Shown here piece by piece: positions 43,561-54,159 of a DNA stretch of 64,000 nt; positions within the stretch are counted from its first letter, which is position 1, and each line of letters starts with the position of its first letter. Both the position numbers and the translations under genes were made by a program. The notes beneath the pieces are model-generated. The model searched no databases and was not told where the DNA came from. It saw nothing but the letters and a program-made list of their open reading frames with translations. Location of the stretch: the NCBI RefSeq assembly GCF_030846775.1, contig NZ_CP132910.1, forward strand, positions 3,320,001-3,384,000. The letters run 5' to 3'. Source of the DNA: Geothrix sp. 21YS21S-2. GTDB lineage: Bacteria > Acidobacteriota > Holophagae > Holophagales > Holophagaceae.

Positions 43561-44778
43561 TCAATCTACCAGCAAACGCGGGTCGATCCCCAATGACTGG
43601 AGCAGGTCGCCGATGAAATAGAGGGAGCCCGAAACCAGGCGGGGAATGGCTTCGGGGGCCCTGAGCCGGGCCGCGGCCTGGGCGATGTCCAGCACCTCGC
43701 AGCCTTCGCCCCACACGGCGCGAAGGGCCTGGGAGGTTGCGTAGCGGGGGTTCTCACCGCGCACGAGGGTGACCCGGGCCGGGCGCATGCGGGCCAGCTC
43801 GTCCCGCATGCCGGCCAGGTCCTTGTCGCCCATGGCGCTGAAGTAGAGGTGGGGGCTTACCCCGGTGGCCACCGCGTGGTCGGCCAGGCGCTTGGCGCCG
43901 TCCAGGTTGTGGGCGCCGTCCATGGTCACGCCGGGCAGGCCGGGCACGGCCCAGAGCCGGCCGGGCCAGGCGGTGCGGCCGATGCCCTCCCAGGCCCTGG
44001 CCTCGGGCAGGCCGAGGCGGCGGAGCACCTCCCAGGCGGTGGCGAGGTTCTCCAGCTGGTGGGCGCCGGCCAGCGGGATGCGGTGGCCCTCCACGAGGCT
44101 GTGGTCCCAGGCCAGGGTCTGGGCGGCCATGGCCGGGGCGGGGTACAGGATGGGGCGGCATTCCAGCAGGGGCCACACCCATGCGGGATCCAGGCGCGGA
44201 CCGAGGACCAGGGGGCGGCCTTGGCGGGCTGCGCAGAGCTTCTCCCGGGCGATGGCCTCCCGGGTGGGACCCAGGTACTGCATGTGATCCAGCTCGACGT
44301 TGGTCAGCACGGTGATCAGGGGATCGGACGCGTTGGTGGCGTCCCAGCGGCCGCCCATGCCTACCTCCACCACGGCGATGTCCACGGCGGCCTCCCGGAA
44401 GGCCAGGAAGGCGGACGCAATCATCAGCTCGAAATAGGTCGCCTGGATGCCCAGGGCCGCTTCGGCCTTGAAAGCGTCGGTCAGGAGCGCGTCCAGGTGG
44501 GCGGCTTCCAGACCGGCGCCATCGATCCAGATGCGCTCACCCGGGGACACCAGGTGGGGGGAGGTGGTCCACCCGGCCCGCAGGCCGCAGGCGCGCAGCG
44601 CGTTGACCAGGAAGGCGCCGGTGGAGCCCTTGCCGTTGGTGCCGGCCACCAGGATCACGGGGCAGCACCGCTCGGGGCGGCCCAGGCGGGCCAGCAGGCC
44701 CCTCGGATTCTCCAGGCCGCACTTGATGCCCCAGTGCCCGCGAGCCTCGAGCATCCGCAGGCGGGCCAGGTCACCCAT
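43561..44778 (-). CDS. folC: Folylpolyglutamate synthase / dihydrofolate synthase
   Basis: 405 residues, Mur-ligase-like. VAGTNGKGSTGAF is the ATP-binding loop (46-52), SPHLVSPGERI and VVEVGMGGRWDATN follow, and MDGAHNLDGAK is in the C-terminal domain. It adds glutamate to folates and may convert dihydropteroate. The start overlaps the end of accD by 8 nt; accD-folC is a widespread gene pair. Confidence 0.95.
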   Translation of the reverse strand: MGDLARLRMLEARGHWGIKCGLENPRGLLARLGRPERCCPVILVAGTNGKGSTGAFLVNALRACGLRAGWTTSPHLVSPGERIWIDGAGLEAAHLDALLTDAFKAEAALGIQATYFELMIASAFLAFREAAVDIAVVEVGMGGRWDATNASDPLITVLTNVELDHMQYLGPTREAIAREKLCAARQGRPLVLGPRLDPAWVWPLLECRPILYPAPAMAAQTLAWDHSLVEGHRIPLAGAHQLENLATAWEVLRRLGLPEARAWEGIGRTAWPGRLWAVPGLPGVTMDGAHNLDGAKRLADHAVATGVSPHLYFSAMGDKDLAGMRDELARMRPARVTLVRGENPRYATSQALRAVWGEGCEVLDIAQAAARLRAPEAIPRLVSGSLYFIGDLLQSLGIDPRLLVD

Positions 44779-45622
44779 GAGGATCGGTCATCCAGTCCAG
44801 GGCCGTGGCCACGAATTCCCGCAGGCGGTCCCGGGGCACCACCTTGTCCACCATGCCGTGGGCCTGGAGGAACTCGGAGCGCTGGAAGCCTTCGGGGAGG
44901 GTCTGCTTGATGGTCTGTTCGATGACCCGCGGGCCTGCGAACCCGATGAGGGCCTTGGGCTCGGCGATGTTCAGGTCGCCCAGCATGGCGTAGCTGGCGC
45001 TGACGCCGCCGGTGGTGGGGTCGGTGAGGATGGAGAGGTAGGGCAGGCCCGCGGAGTCCAGCCGGGCCAGGGCCGCGCTCACCTTGGCCATCTGCATGAG
45101 GGAGAGGGCCCCCTCCTGCATGCGGGCCCCGCCCGAACAGCTGACGATGATGAAGGCGCAGCGCTTCCCGAGGGCCCGTTCCGCGCCCAGGCGGAGCTTC
45201 TCGCCCACCACGCTGCCCATGCTGGCGGCGAGGAAGTCCCAGTCCATGACGCCCATGACGACGGGGTGGCCCTTGAGGGTCCCCTCCACCACGAGCACGG
45301 CGTCGTGGTCGTGGCCCAGGCCGTGGAGCTTCTTGAGCTGGTCGGCGTAGGGCTTGGCGGCGGAGAATTTCAGGGGGTCGCCGCTGCGGAGTTCCCCGAA
45401 AAGCTCCTCGTAGCCGGGGTCCATGACGGACTCAAGGCGCTCGGCGACGCCGATGCGGAAGTGGTAGCCGCACTTGGGACAGACGTTGCGGGTGTTGGCG
45501 AGTTCGGCGCGGTAGATCAGCTCACGGCAGGCGTCGCACTTGATCCACAACCCTTCGGGAACCCGGACGGTGCGCTCCTCGACCGCGGTCTTCTGCTGAC
45601 GCTTCTTGATGAACCAGGACAT
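44771..45622 (-). CDS. accD: Acetyl-CoA carboxylase carboxyltransferase subunit beta
   Basis: 283 residues from the ATG at 45622. An N-terminal zinc ribbon (C29-x2-C32 and C48-x2-C51, reading CDAC and CPKC) precedes the crotonase-fold carboxyltransferase core with SCSGGARMQEGALSLMQMAK and TDPTTGGVSASYAMLGD. It forms the carboxyltransferase with AccA (not in the window) to make malonyl-CoA. Its neighbours are parB upstream and folC downstream. Confidence 0.96.
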   Translation of the reverse strand: MSWFIKKRQQKTAVEERTVRVPEGLWIKCDACRELIYRAELANTRNVCPKCGYHFRIGVAERLESVMDPGYEELFGELRSGDPLKFSAAKPYADQLKKLHGLGHDHDAVLVVEGTLKGHPVVMGVMDWDFLAASMGSVVGEKLRLGAERALGKRCAFIIVSCSGGARMQEGALSLMQMAKVSAALARLDSAGLPYLSILTDPTTGGVSASYAMLGDLNIAEPKALIGFAGPRVIEQTIKQTLPEGFQRSEFLQAHGMVDKVVPRDRLREFVATALDWMTDPHG

Positions 45623-45642
45623 CGCACCCCCGGACGAGAACC

Positions 45643-46509
45643 TTAACGGCTTCCCGGCCCCTTTTTCAAGCCTTCGAAGATGCGGTCCAGCTCCGCTTCG
45701 CTGCCGTAGTGGATCTGGAGCGATCCGCCCTTGCCCCTGGGCTTGATCTCCACGCGGGTGCGCCAGGCCTGGGTGAGCTCCTCGGCCGCGGCTTTGATGA
45801 ATACGGCATGAGGATGGTGGTGCCGCCGGGCCTTGCCCTTCACGGTGCGGGCGAGCTTGTGCACCCGGGCCTCCAGGGCCCGGACGCTGAGCTGCTTGTC
45901 CACGATCTCGTCGGCGAGCTGGTCCAGGACCCGGGCGTCGTCGACGCCCAGCAGCACCTTGGCGTGGCCGGTGGAGAGCTTGGCGAAGGACACCATTTCC
46001 TGGATGCGCGTGGGCAGGCGCAGGAGGCGCAGGGTGTTGGCCACCTGGGGGCGGGATTTGCCCACCCGGTCGGCCACTTGCTCCTGGGTGAGGCGAAGGT
46101 GCTCGCCCAGCTGGAAGTAGGCCTTGGCCTCCTCGATGGGATTCAGTTCCTGGCGCTGGATGTTCTCCACCAGGGCGAATTCCAGCAGGCGGTCGTCGGG
46201 GACGTCCTTGATGACCACCGGGACGGTGGCCAGGCCGGCCCTCTTGGCGGCGCGCCACCGGCGCTCGCCGGCGATGATCTCGTAGCGGTCGCCCACCTTG
46301 CGGGCGACGATGGGCTGCACCATGCCGTGCGTCTTGAGGCTGGCGGCCAGATCGTCGAGCAGCGCCTCGTCGAAGTGGAGGCGGGGCTGGTGGCGGTTGG
46401 CCACCAGGGAGCCCACGGGCACCTCGCGGTTGCTGGTGTCCTCGGGAGCCAGCTGGCTCATGAGGGAGGTGAGGCCCCGGCCCAGGGCGGGTCGTTTGGG
46501 GGTGGTCAT
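45643..46509 (-). CDS. parB: Chromosome partitioning protein ParB
   Basis: 288 residues from the ATG at 46509, which overlaps the parA stop. Begins RPALGRGLTSLM; the CTP-binding ParB/Srx domain (about 30-125) has AGERRWRAAKRAGL and ENIQRQELNPIEEA; the helix-turn-helix core KSRPQVANTLRLLRLP binds parS. The C-terminal dimer region is Lys/Arg-rich. It loads on parS and spreads as a CTP-driven clamp. A matching parS-like site is present at 120-135. Confidence 0.96.
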   Translation of the reverse strand: MTTPKRPALGRGLTSLMSQLAPEDTSNREVPVGSLVANRHQPRLHFDEALLDDLAASLKTHGMVQPIVARKVGDRYEIIAGERRWRAAKRAGLATVPVVIKDVPDDRLLEFALVENIQRQELNPIEEAKAYFQLGEHLRLTQEQVADRVGKSRPQVANTLRLLRLPTRIQEMVSFAKLSTGHAKVLLGVDDARVLDQLADEIVDKQLSVRALEARVHKLARTVKGKARRHHHPHAVFIKAAAEELTQAWRTRVEIKPRGKGGSLQIHYGSEAELDRIFEGLKKGPGSR

Positions 46510-47291
46510 GCGGGTCCTCGCGGGATGAGGGGTTCTTCGATCCCCAGCCACTCCTTGGCCAGATTCAGGTAGGCCTGCGCCCCCTTGGAACGGAGGTCGT
46601 AGAAGGCCACGGGCTTGCCGTGGCTGGGCGCCTCGGCCAGGCGGATGTTGCGGGGGATCTGGGTCTGGAAGACCTTGCCGGGGAAGGCTGCGCGCACTTC
46701 CGAGGCGACCGCCGAGCCCAGGTTGGTGCGCTCCTCGGCCATGGTCAGGAGGATGCCGCCCAGCTTGAGGGCGGGGTTGGGCCCGGCCTGGATGCGGCGG
46801 ATGGTCTCCACCAGCTCGGCCAGCCCGTCCATGGCGAGGAACTCGCAGGGCATGGGGATGATCACCTCGTCCGCGGCCGTCAGCGCGTTGAGCGTGATCA
46901 TGCCGAGGCTGGGCGGGGGATCGATGAGGATGTAGTCGTACTTCCCGAGGACGGGCTTCAGGGCCCGGCGCAGCACCTGGAGCTCGGGCAGCTCGAAGAG
47001 CTCGAATTCCAGCTGGGCCAGGTCCTTGCCCGCGGGCACCACCTGGAGCATGGGCACCTCGGTGGTCAGGACCAGGGCCTCAACCGGCGCGCCCTTCATG
47101 AGGGCGTACGAACCCGCGCGGTGGTCGGGCTTGGGGAAGCCCAGACCCGTGGTGCTGTGGCCCTGGGGGTCGAAGTCCACCAGGAGCACGAGCTTTTCCA
47201 TCATGGCCAGGGATGCGGCCAGATTGATGGCGGACGTCGTCTTGCCGACGCCGCCCTTCTGATTGGCCAACGCGATGATCCTGGCGGTCAT
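46506..47291 (-). CDS. parA: Chromosome partitioning ATPase ParA
   Basis: 261 residues from the ATG at 47291; the frame extends upstream but the conserved start is MTARIIALANQKGGVGKTT, with the deviant Walker A lysines at 12 and 17. DFDPQGHSTTGLG and DPPPSLGMITLNAL follow. With ParB it segregates the origin region. It is 70 nt downstream of a TPR-glycosyltransferase gene; the upstream gap holds only half-site resemblance to parS. rsmG/mnmG-type neighbours are absent here. Confidence 0.96.
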   Translation of the reverse strand: MTARIIALANQKGGVGKTTSAINLAASLAMMEKLVLLVDFDPQGHSTTGLGFPKPDHRAGSYALMKGAPVEALVLTTEVPMLQVVPAGKDLAQLEFELFELPELQVLRRALKPVLGKYDYILIDPPPSLGMITLNALTAADEVIIPMPCEFLAMDGLAELVETIRRIQAGPNPALKLGGILLTMAEERTNLGSAVASEVRAAFPGKVFQTQIPRNIRLAEAPSHGKPVAFYDLRSKGAQAYLNLAKEWLGIEEPLIPRGPA

Positions 47292-47361
47292 GACAGGACC
47301 TCGGCGGCGGGGTTCGGGATTGGGGGCACCTGGGAAACCTCTGCGTGGAACAACGAAAAGT

Positions 47362-48807
47362 CTAGCAGGTTCCACGGCGGGTGTTCATTAGGTCGTTAAG
47401 GGATTCCTCGACCCGGGCCAGCACGCCGTCCCAGGTGTGGCCGTCCAGCTGGCGGAAAAGGCGGAAGGTCGGGTACCAGGGGGAATCCTCCCGGTCCAGG
47501 AGCCAGCGCCAGTCCGGCACCAGAGGCAGGAGAAGCCAGGCGGGCACCCCCATGGCGCCCGCCAGGTGGGCCACGGCGGTATCCACCGTGATCAGGAGGT
47601 CGAGCTTCGCCAGGACGCGGGCCGTGTCGCCGAAGTCCCGCAACAGCGGGGCCAGGTCGCGCAGGTTGTCGAAGGGGAGGCCGCCCTCGTAGCCCACCTG
47701 GAGGCTGTACCAGTCCACGCCGGGGACCCGGCCGAGGGCTTCCAGGCTGGCGAGGGGCAGGGTGCGCAGGGCATCCAGGGAATGGTCCCGGGTTCCGGCC
47801 CACACGAGGCCCACCTTCAGGTTCGGGGAGGGGAGCACCGCGTCGGACGCGGGGGAGGGCTCGGGGGGCGCGAAGACGTAGGGCACTTCGGCGGGAATGG
47901 AGTCCAGGCGCGTGCCCAGCACCCGGGGGACGGAGAGCAGGGGCAGGTGGAGGTCATAGCGCGGCACGGGGTCCGCGAGGGTGAACCAGGTGTCCACCCC
48001 CTGGACCGACGCCAGGACGGAGACGAGCTGGGGCTGGACCAGGGCCGCCACCCGGCCGCCGAGGGCCCGGATCCGGGCCGCGTAGCGGATGAACATCAGC
48101 GTGTCGCCGAAGCCCTGCTCGTAATGAAGGAGCAGGGTCCGCCCCGGGAAGGGGGAGCCGTCCCACAGGGGCGCCGGGGTCTCGACCCGGGGGAAGACCT
48201 CGTTGGGAGGCTCGAAGCGGCTTTCATAGCCGTCCCAGCCCTCCTGGAAGTTGCCGTACGTGAGCTGGAGGAAGGCCATCTCCATGCGGGCCTTGGGCCC
48301 GGTCATCTCCTGGTCGATCACTTCCTTCCACAGGGGCAGGAGTTCGGCCCAGGCCCTGCGCGGGAGCAGCTGGTCGATGAGGTAGTGGCGGATCCCGGGA
48401 TCCCGGGGATCCAGGGCCCTGGCCCTGCGGAAATGGTCGTCCGCCGAGGCGCCCTGACCGGCGAGGCTCAGGCCCAGGGCCAGGTGGCCGGAGGCGTTCC
48501 CGGGTTCCAGCTCGAGGAGGGCGCTGGCGTAGGCCTGGGCTTGGGCGTAGCGCCCAAGGCCCAGGCAGGCGCCGGCGACGTTCTGGAGGGCCGCCGGATG
48601 GCGGGGACAGGCCTCCAGGACCTCCCTGCCGAGGGCGAGGGCCTCCTCGTGCCGGCCCAGGCGGACCAGGAGGCTGGAGAGGTCGACCTTGACGTCGATG
48701 CGCCCGGGATCGGTGCGGAGCAGGAGCTTGTAGGCGAGAACGGCCCTGCCGGACGCCCCCTCCCGGTCCAGGCGGCGCGCTTCCTTGAGGGCGGAATCAG
48801 GATCCAT
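47362..48807 (-). CDS. TPR-glycosyltransferase paralogue 1
   Basis: 481 residues. Residues 1-165 are about four tetratricopeptide repeats (RHEEALALGREVLEACPRHP and similar). Residues 200-470 form a GT9/GT41-like catalytic half with GRTLLLHYEQGFGDTLMFIRYA, VGLVWAGT and the donor-site stretch DLLITVDTAVAHLAGAMG. The combination resembles bacterial TPR-linked glycosyltransferases of the SPINDLY/OGT-like type or family-9-like enzymes; a protein acceptor is possible but unproven. It is the third of three tandem paralogues, lying just before parA. Its ATG is inside the end of the upstream copy (11-nt overlap). Confidence 0.82.
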   Translation of the reverse strand: MDPDSALKEARRLDREGASGRAVLAYKLLLRTDPGRIDVKVDLSSLLVRLGRHEEALALGREVLEACPRHPAALQNVAGACLGLGRYAQAQAYASALLELEPGNASGHLALGLSLAGQGASADDHFRRARALDPRDPGIRHYLIDQLLPRRAWAELLPLWKEVIDQEMTGPKARMEMAFLQLTYGNFQEGWDGYESRFEPPNEVFPRVETPAPLWDGSPFPGRTLLLHYEQGFGDTLMFIRYAARIRALGGRVAALVQPQLVSVLASVQGVDTWFTLADPVPRYDLHLPLLSVPRVLGTRLDSIPAEVPYVFAPPEPSPASDAVLPSPNLKVGLVWAGTRDHSLDALRTLPLASLEALGRVPGVDWYSLQVGYEGGLPFDNLRDLAPLLRDFGDTARVLAKLDLLITVDTAVAHLAGAMGVPAWLLLPLVPDWRWLLDREDSPWYPTFRLFRQLDGHTWDGVLARVEESLNDLMNTRRGTC

Positions 48808-50251
48808 GGCGTTCGCTCGCGAGGCGGTTGAGGGATTCTACGATTCTCGCCACCACATCATCCCACCGGCTACCGTTCTGCTGACGGAACAGGCGCAGGG
48901 TGGGGTACCAGGGGGTGTCCTCCCCTTCGAGAAGCCAGCGCCAATCCGGCAGGAGCGGAAGCATCAACCAGACGGGGAGGCCCATGGCGCCGGCGAGGTG
49001 GGCCACGGCGGTGTCCACGGTGACCAGGAGGTCCAGCTGCTCCAGGACGCGCGCCGTATCCCCGAAGTCCCGCAGCCGTGGCGCCAGGTCGCGCAACCCC
49101 TCGAAGGGGAGGCCGCCCTCGTAGCCGACCTGCAGGCCGTACCAGTCCACGCCGGGGACTCCGGCCAGGGCTTCCAGCCCGGTGAGGGGCAGGGTCCTGA
49201 GGAAGTCGAGGGTGTGGATCCGGTTCCCGGCCCACACCAGGCCGACCTTCAGGTTGGGCGAAGGCTCGACGGCGCCGTCCGCCGGGGAGGCCCCCCGGGG
49301 TGCCCGGAGGTAGGGGATGGGGGCCGGAATGGACGCCAGGCGGGTGCCGAAGACCCGGGGGAGGGACATGAGCGGCAGGTGGAGGTCGAAGGGAGGAACG
49401 GGATCGGCGAGGGTGAACCAGTGGTCCACGCCCGGGCACGATCGGAGCACCGGCAGGAGCTCGGGCTGGACCAGGGCCGCCACCCGCCCGCCCTTGGCCC
49501 GGGCCAGCGAGGCATAGCGGATGCACATGAGGGTGTCGCCGAAACCCTGCTCGTAGTGGAGGAGGAGGGTCCTGCCCTCGAAGGGGGAGCCGTCCCAGAG
49601 GGGCACCGTCGGTTCGAGCCTCGGCGCCGCGCGGTTCGGCGGGGTGAAGCGGCTTTCGTAGCAGGTCCAGCCCTCTTCCAGGTTCCCGTAGGTGAGATGG
49701 AGGATGGCCTTCTCGAAGAGCGCCAAGGGGCCCTCCATGGTCCGTTCGATGACCTCCAGCCACAGGGGCCGGACTTCGGACCAGGCCCTCCGCTGGTACA
49801 GGGACCGCAGAAGGGCGATGCGGATTCCGGGATCCTCCGGATCGAACTCCCGGGCCTTCCGGAACAGGGCCTCGGCCTCGAGGGTCTCCCCGCGCGCCGC
49901 CGCGCAGAGGCCGAGGCCCTGGCAGGCCCATGCGCAGCGGGGATCGAGCTGGAGCAGGCCCCGGCAGTGGCGCTCGGCATCGTCGTAGCGCTCCAGGGCC
50001 AGGAGCGTCCCGGCGAGGTTCTGCAAAGCGCCCCGGTGTCCGGGCCGGGCCTCCAGGGCCTCGGTGCAGAGGTCCAGGGCCTCGGGGTAGCGTCCCATCT
50101 GGAGCAGGAGGCCGGCGAGGTCGACCTTGGCCTCCAGGCATCCCGGATCCGTGCGGAGGACCAGCTTGTAGGCCAGGGCCGCGCGGCCGGGCTGTCCCTC
50201 CCGGTCGAGCCGCCTCGCTTCCTGGAGGCTGGCCTGGGTTTCAGGATCCAT
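48797..50251 (-). CDS. TPR-glycosyltransferase paralogue 2
   Basis: 484 residues, closest in sequence to paralogue 1 (shared opening with EARRLDREG and almost the same catalytic block HYEQGFGDTLM and VTVDTAVAHLAGAMG). TPR part 1-170, catalytic part 205-470. The 11-nt overlap with the gene before it uses the same junction string, ATGGATCCTGA, as the overlap with the gene after it, which points to recent tandem duplication. No signal peptide; cytoplasmic. Confidence 0.82.
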   Translation of the reverse strand: MDPETQASLQEARRLDREGQPGRAALAYKLVLRTDPGCLEAKVDLAGLLLQMGRYPEALDLCTEALEARPGHRGALQNLAGTLLALERYDDAERHCRGLLQLDPRCAWACQGLGLCAAARGETLEAEALFRKAREFDPEDPGIRIALLRSLYQRRAWSEVRPLWLEVIERTMEGPLALFEKAILHLTYGNLEEGWTCYESRFTPPNRAAPRLEPTVPLWDGSPFEGRTLLLHYEQGFGDTLMCIRYASLARAKGGRVAALVQPELLPVLRSCPGVDHWFTLADPVPPFDLHLPLMSLPRVFGTRLASIPAPIPYLRAPRGASPADGAVEPSPNLKVGLVWAGNRIHTLDFLRTLPLTGLEALAGVPGVDWYGLQVGYEGGLPFEGLRDLAPRLRDFGDTARVLEQLDLLVTVDTAVAHLAGAMGLPVWLMLPLLPDWRWLLEGEDTPWYPTLRLFRQQNGSRWDDVVARIVESLNRLASERHGS

Positions 50252-51689
50252 CGGCGAGCTCCCGGGCGAGGTTGGCGAGGACCGGGGCCCAGGCGCCGGG
50301 GGAAGGCTGCCGGTGGATCCGCACGGAGGGGTACCACGGGCAGGCCGAACCCGACATGAGCCACCGCCAGTCGGGGAAGAAGGGCAGGAGCAGGTGCGTC
50401 CGCACGCCCATGGATCCGGCCAGGTGGGCCACGGCGGTGTCCACCGTGACCACGAGGTCCAGCTGGGCCAGGGCCCACGCGGTGTCGGAGAAGTTCCTGA
50501 ACTCGGCGGCCAGGTCGGCCAGGCCCGGCAGGGGCGGCAAGGCGCGGGGGTCCATCTGCAGGCTCAGCCAGCGGGTGCCGGGCACCGCGGCAAGGGGCGC
50601 CAGGAGCGCCGGGTCCAGGCTGCGGCGGGCGTCGTCCTTGTGGGCGGGGCTGCCGGCCCACACGAGCCCGGCCTTGAGCCCGGGGCCCTGGAGCTTCAGG
50701 CGAAGGGCCTCCGGGGGGACGTGGCCCGCCGGGGGGCCCATGGGCGCGGGGGGCGGCAGGTCCCCCGGCGTGCTCCCGAAGATCGCGGGCAGGTCCAGGA
50801 GGGGCGCGTGGAGGTCGAAGGGGGGGAGTTCGTCGTCCTCGGCCAGCACCTGGTCCGCGCCGGGGACGGCCCCGAGCAGGCCCATGAGGCAGGCGTACGT
50901 CTGGAACAGGACGCGGCCGCCCAGGGCCCGGGCCATGGGCAGGTACCGCGCGAACTGCAGGGTGTCGCCCAGGCCCTGCTCCACCCAGACCAGGAGCGTC
51001 CTTCCGGGGAAGGGGCCCCCGTCCCAGGCCGGCTCGTGGAACCCGCGCTGGTTGTCCATGCCCTGGGGCACGTCGAGCCTCGCGTGGAAGTCGGGCCAGG
51101 CCTCCCGGTAGCGGCCCTGGAGGAGGCGCAGGTAGGCGAGGTTCCACCGGGCCTTGGGCATGCCCGGGTCCAGGCGGAGGGACTCCAGGAGCAGGGCCTC
51201 GGCCTCCCCGAACCGGCCCAGGCGCATGAGGGTGAAGCCCAGGTTGAGATTCAGCTCCGGGCTTTCCGGGCGCATGGCCCGGGCGGCGCGGTCGGCCTCA
51301 AGGGCCTCGTCCAGGCGCCCCAGGCGGGCCAGGACGCCAGCCTGGTTGGAGGTGGCCACGAGGTTCCCGGGGTCGAGGGCCAGGGCCTGGCGGAAGTGGC
51401 CCAGGGCGCCCTCCAGGTCCCCCGTGGCGTCCAGGACGCTGCCCAGGCCTGTGTGGGCCGCGGGGTTGGCGGGGACCAGGTCCAGGGATCTGCGGCAGGC
51501 CTCCAGGGCCTCCTCGTCGCGCCCGAGGGCGTGGAGGATGGACCCCATGTTGCACCAGGCGTCGGCCAGGGAGGGATCCCGGCTGATGACCCGCCTGTAG
51601 GTCAGCAGGGCCCCGCCCAGGTTGCCGGAACGCTGTTTGGCCAGGGCCTCCTGGAGCCAGGAGATGATTTCCGGCCTGGGTTCCTCCAT
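50241..51689 (-). CDS. TPR-glycosyltransferase paralogue 3
   Basis: 482 residues from the ATG at 51689; the open frame runs further upstream but there overlaps dapF. It carries five or six TPR units (about 10-205; for example NPAAHTGLGSVLDATGDLEG), more regular than in paralogues 1 and 2. The catalytic half is about 225-475 with LLVWVEQGLGDTLQFARYL and LVVTVDTAVAHLAGSMG. It is the most divergent and first-transcribed copy, probably the ancestral type. dapF ends 17 nt upstream. Confidence 0.82.
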   Translation of the reverse strand: MEEPRPEIISWLQEALAKQRSGNLGGALLTYRRVISRDPSLADAWCNMGSILHALGRDEEALEACRRSLDLVPANPAAHTGLGSVLDATGDLEGALGHFRQALALDPGNLVATSNQAGVLARLGRLDEALEADRAARAMRPESPELNLNLGFTLMRLGRFGEAEALLLESLRLDPGMPKARWNLAYLRLLQGRYREAWPDFHARLDVPQGMDNQRGFHEPAWDGGPFPGRTLLVWVEQGLGDTLQFARYLPMARALGGRVLFQTYACLMGLLGAVPGADQVLAEDDELPPFDLHAPLLDLPAIFGSTPGDLPPPAPMGPPAGHVPPEALRLKLQGPGLKAGLVWAGSPAHKDDARRSLDPALLAPLAAVPGTRWLSLQMDPRALPPLPGLADLAAEFRNFSDTAWALAQLDLVVTVDTAVAHLAGSMGVRTHLLLPFFPDWRWLMSGSACPWYPSVRIHRQPSPGAWAPVLANLARELADGS

Positions 51690-51706
51690 GGGGGCGCCTC
51701 CGGGCT

Positions 51707-52483
51707 TCAGGATAGCAACGAAGGGTCGGCGGCGAAGGCCCCCATCACGGCCACGGGCCCCGAGAGCCAGAGCTCGCGCCAGCCTTCGCCCTCGGGGCTG
51801 GCGGTCACGGTGACCTCCCCGCCCCGGGGCAGGAGGCGCCAGGTGCGGATGCCGGTGCGCCGCGCCAGCCAGGCTCCGGCCACCGCGCACCCCGTGCCGC
51901 AGCAGAGGGTCTCGCCCTCCACCCCGCGCTCCCAGCTGCGGATGCGGGCCGCTCCGGGCCCGAGCACCTCGAGGACGTTGACGTTGGTGCCACCCGGAAG
52001 GGCCGGGTGGCGCCGCAGGGGCACGGCCAGGAGGCCCAGGTCGAGGGTCGCCACGCCGGGACGCTCCAGGACCAGCTGCGGGTTGCCCACCCAGCCGAAG
52101 GCGTGGGGGCCTTCGAGGGGGGCGGGGAAGGGGCGGAACCCGGTGCCGGGGCCCGACGGCATGAGGATCGCCACCGCGTCGCCTTCGCGGCGGAGGCGGA
52201 CCGGCTCGCCGCTGGAGACCACGGCGATCTCGCTGCCCGGGGGGGCGCCGGGAAGGGCCAGGGCCGCGCGGGTGCCGTTGGAGCAGAAGGTGGCGGCGCC
52301 GTCGGCGTCCCAGTGCTCCATGCCCCAGGGCCGGCCCGGGAGGGGCCGGGCCAGGAGGAAGAGGCCGTCCAGCTTCCGGCCGGGGCAGAGGGCGCGGGCC
52401 CACGCGGGGCCGTCGCCCCCGGGCGGGAGCTCGTCCCAGGCGTAGGCGAAGGTGTTGCCCGAAGCGGAGGCGACGGTGAACAT
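51707..52483 (-). CDS. dapF: Diaminopimelate epimerase, divergent
   Basis: 258 residues. Both catalytic cysteines are in place: C67 in FCSNGTRA (canonical CGNG region) and C195 in the CCGTG loop. GTNVNVLEV and SWERGVEGET are conserved around the substrate site. Several usually fixed residues differ: the N-terminal GNDF motif is GNTF, and GNPH is GNPQ. It converts LL-DAP to meso-DAP for lysine and peptidoglycan if it retains this activity. It overlaps ftsB by ATGA. Confidence 0.82.
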   Translation of the reverse strand: MFTVASASGNTFAYAWDELPPGGDGPAWARALCPGRKLDGLFLLARPLPGRPWGMEHWDADGAATFCSNGTRAALALPGAPPGSEIAVVSSGEPVRLRREGDAVAILMPSGPGTGFRPFPAPLEGPHAFGWVGNPQLVLERPGVATLDLGLLAVPLRRHPALPGGTNVNVLEVLGPGAARIRSWERGVEGETLCCGTGCAVAGAWLARRTGIRTWRLLPRGGEVTVTASPEGEGWRELWLSGPVAVMGAFAADPSLLS

Positions 52484-52791
52484 CAGCGCCGGGCGCCCCG
52501 CTCGCGGAAGGTGTAGATGGTCTCGCCGGGGCGGGCGAGGCCCTGCTGGCGGGCCAGGGCCTCGTAGAGCTCGGGGTCCCGGGCGGCGAGCCGCTTGACC
52601 TCCTCGCCCAGTTCGAGGTTGGCCCTGCGCATCTTCAGGAGCTGGCGCTGCTGGTCGAGGAGCTCGGCCTGGCGCTTGTGGAGGCTCCCGATGCCGCTGG
52701 GCGAGAAGAGCAGGATCCCCGTGGACGCCAGCCCCGAGAAGGCCAGGACGCCCCAGAGCGTGCTGGACTTCAGGAGGAGCGACGTGTTCAT
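52483..52791 (-). CDS. ftsB: FtsB/DivIC-family septum formation protein
   Basis: 102 residues: a short N-terminal cytoplasmic part, one membrane helix (about 12-30), then a coiled coil (about 35-70, LHKRQAELLDQQRQLLKM) and a conserved end ARQQGLARPGETIYTF, typical of FtsB/DivIC (PF04977). It bridges divisome components in the periplasm. Its place directly after eno is the common eno-ftsB order. Confidence 0.88.
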   Translation of the reverse strand: MNTSLLLKSSTLWGVLAFSGLASTGILLFSPSGIGSLHKRQAELLDQQRQLLKMRRANLELGEEVKRLAARDPELYEALARQQGLARPGETIYTFRERGARR

Positions 52792-52798
52792 GGGGGTC

Positions 52799-54158
<1,360 letters not shown>

Positions 54159-54159
54159 A

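Noticed and set aside
47335-47385. Second parS near parA
   Set aside because: Only separated half-site resemblances (GTGGAACA and GGTTCCAC) are present, not a 16-bp palindrome.
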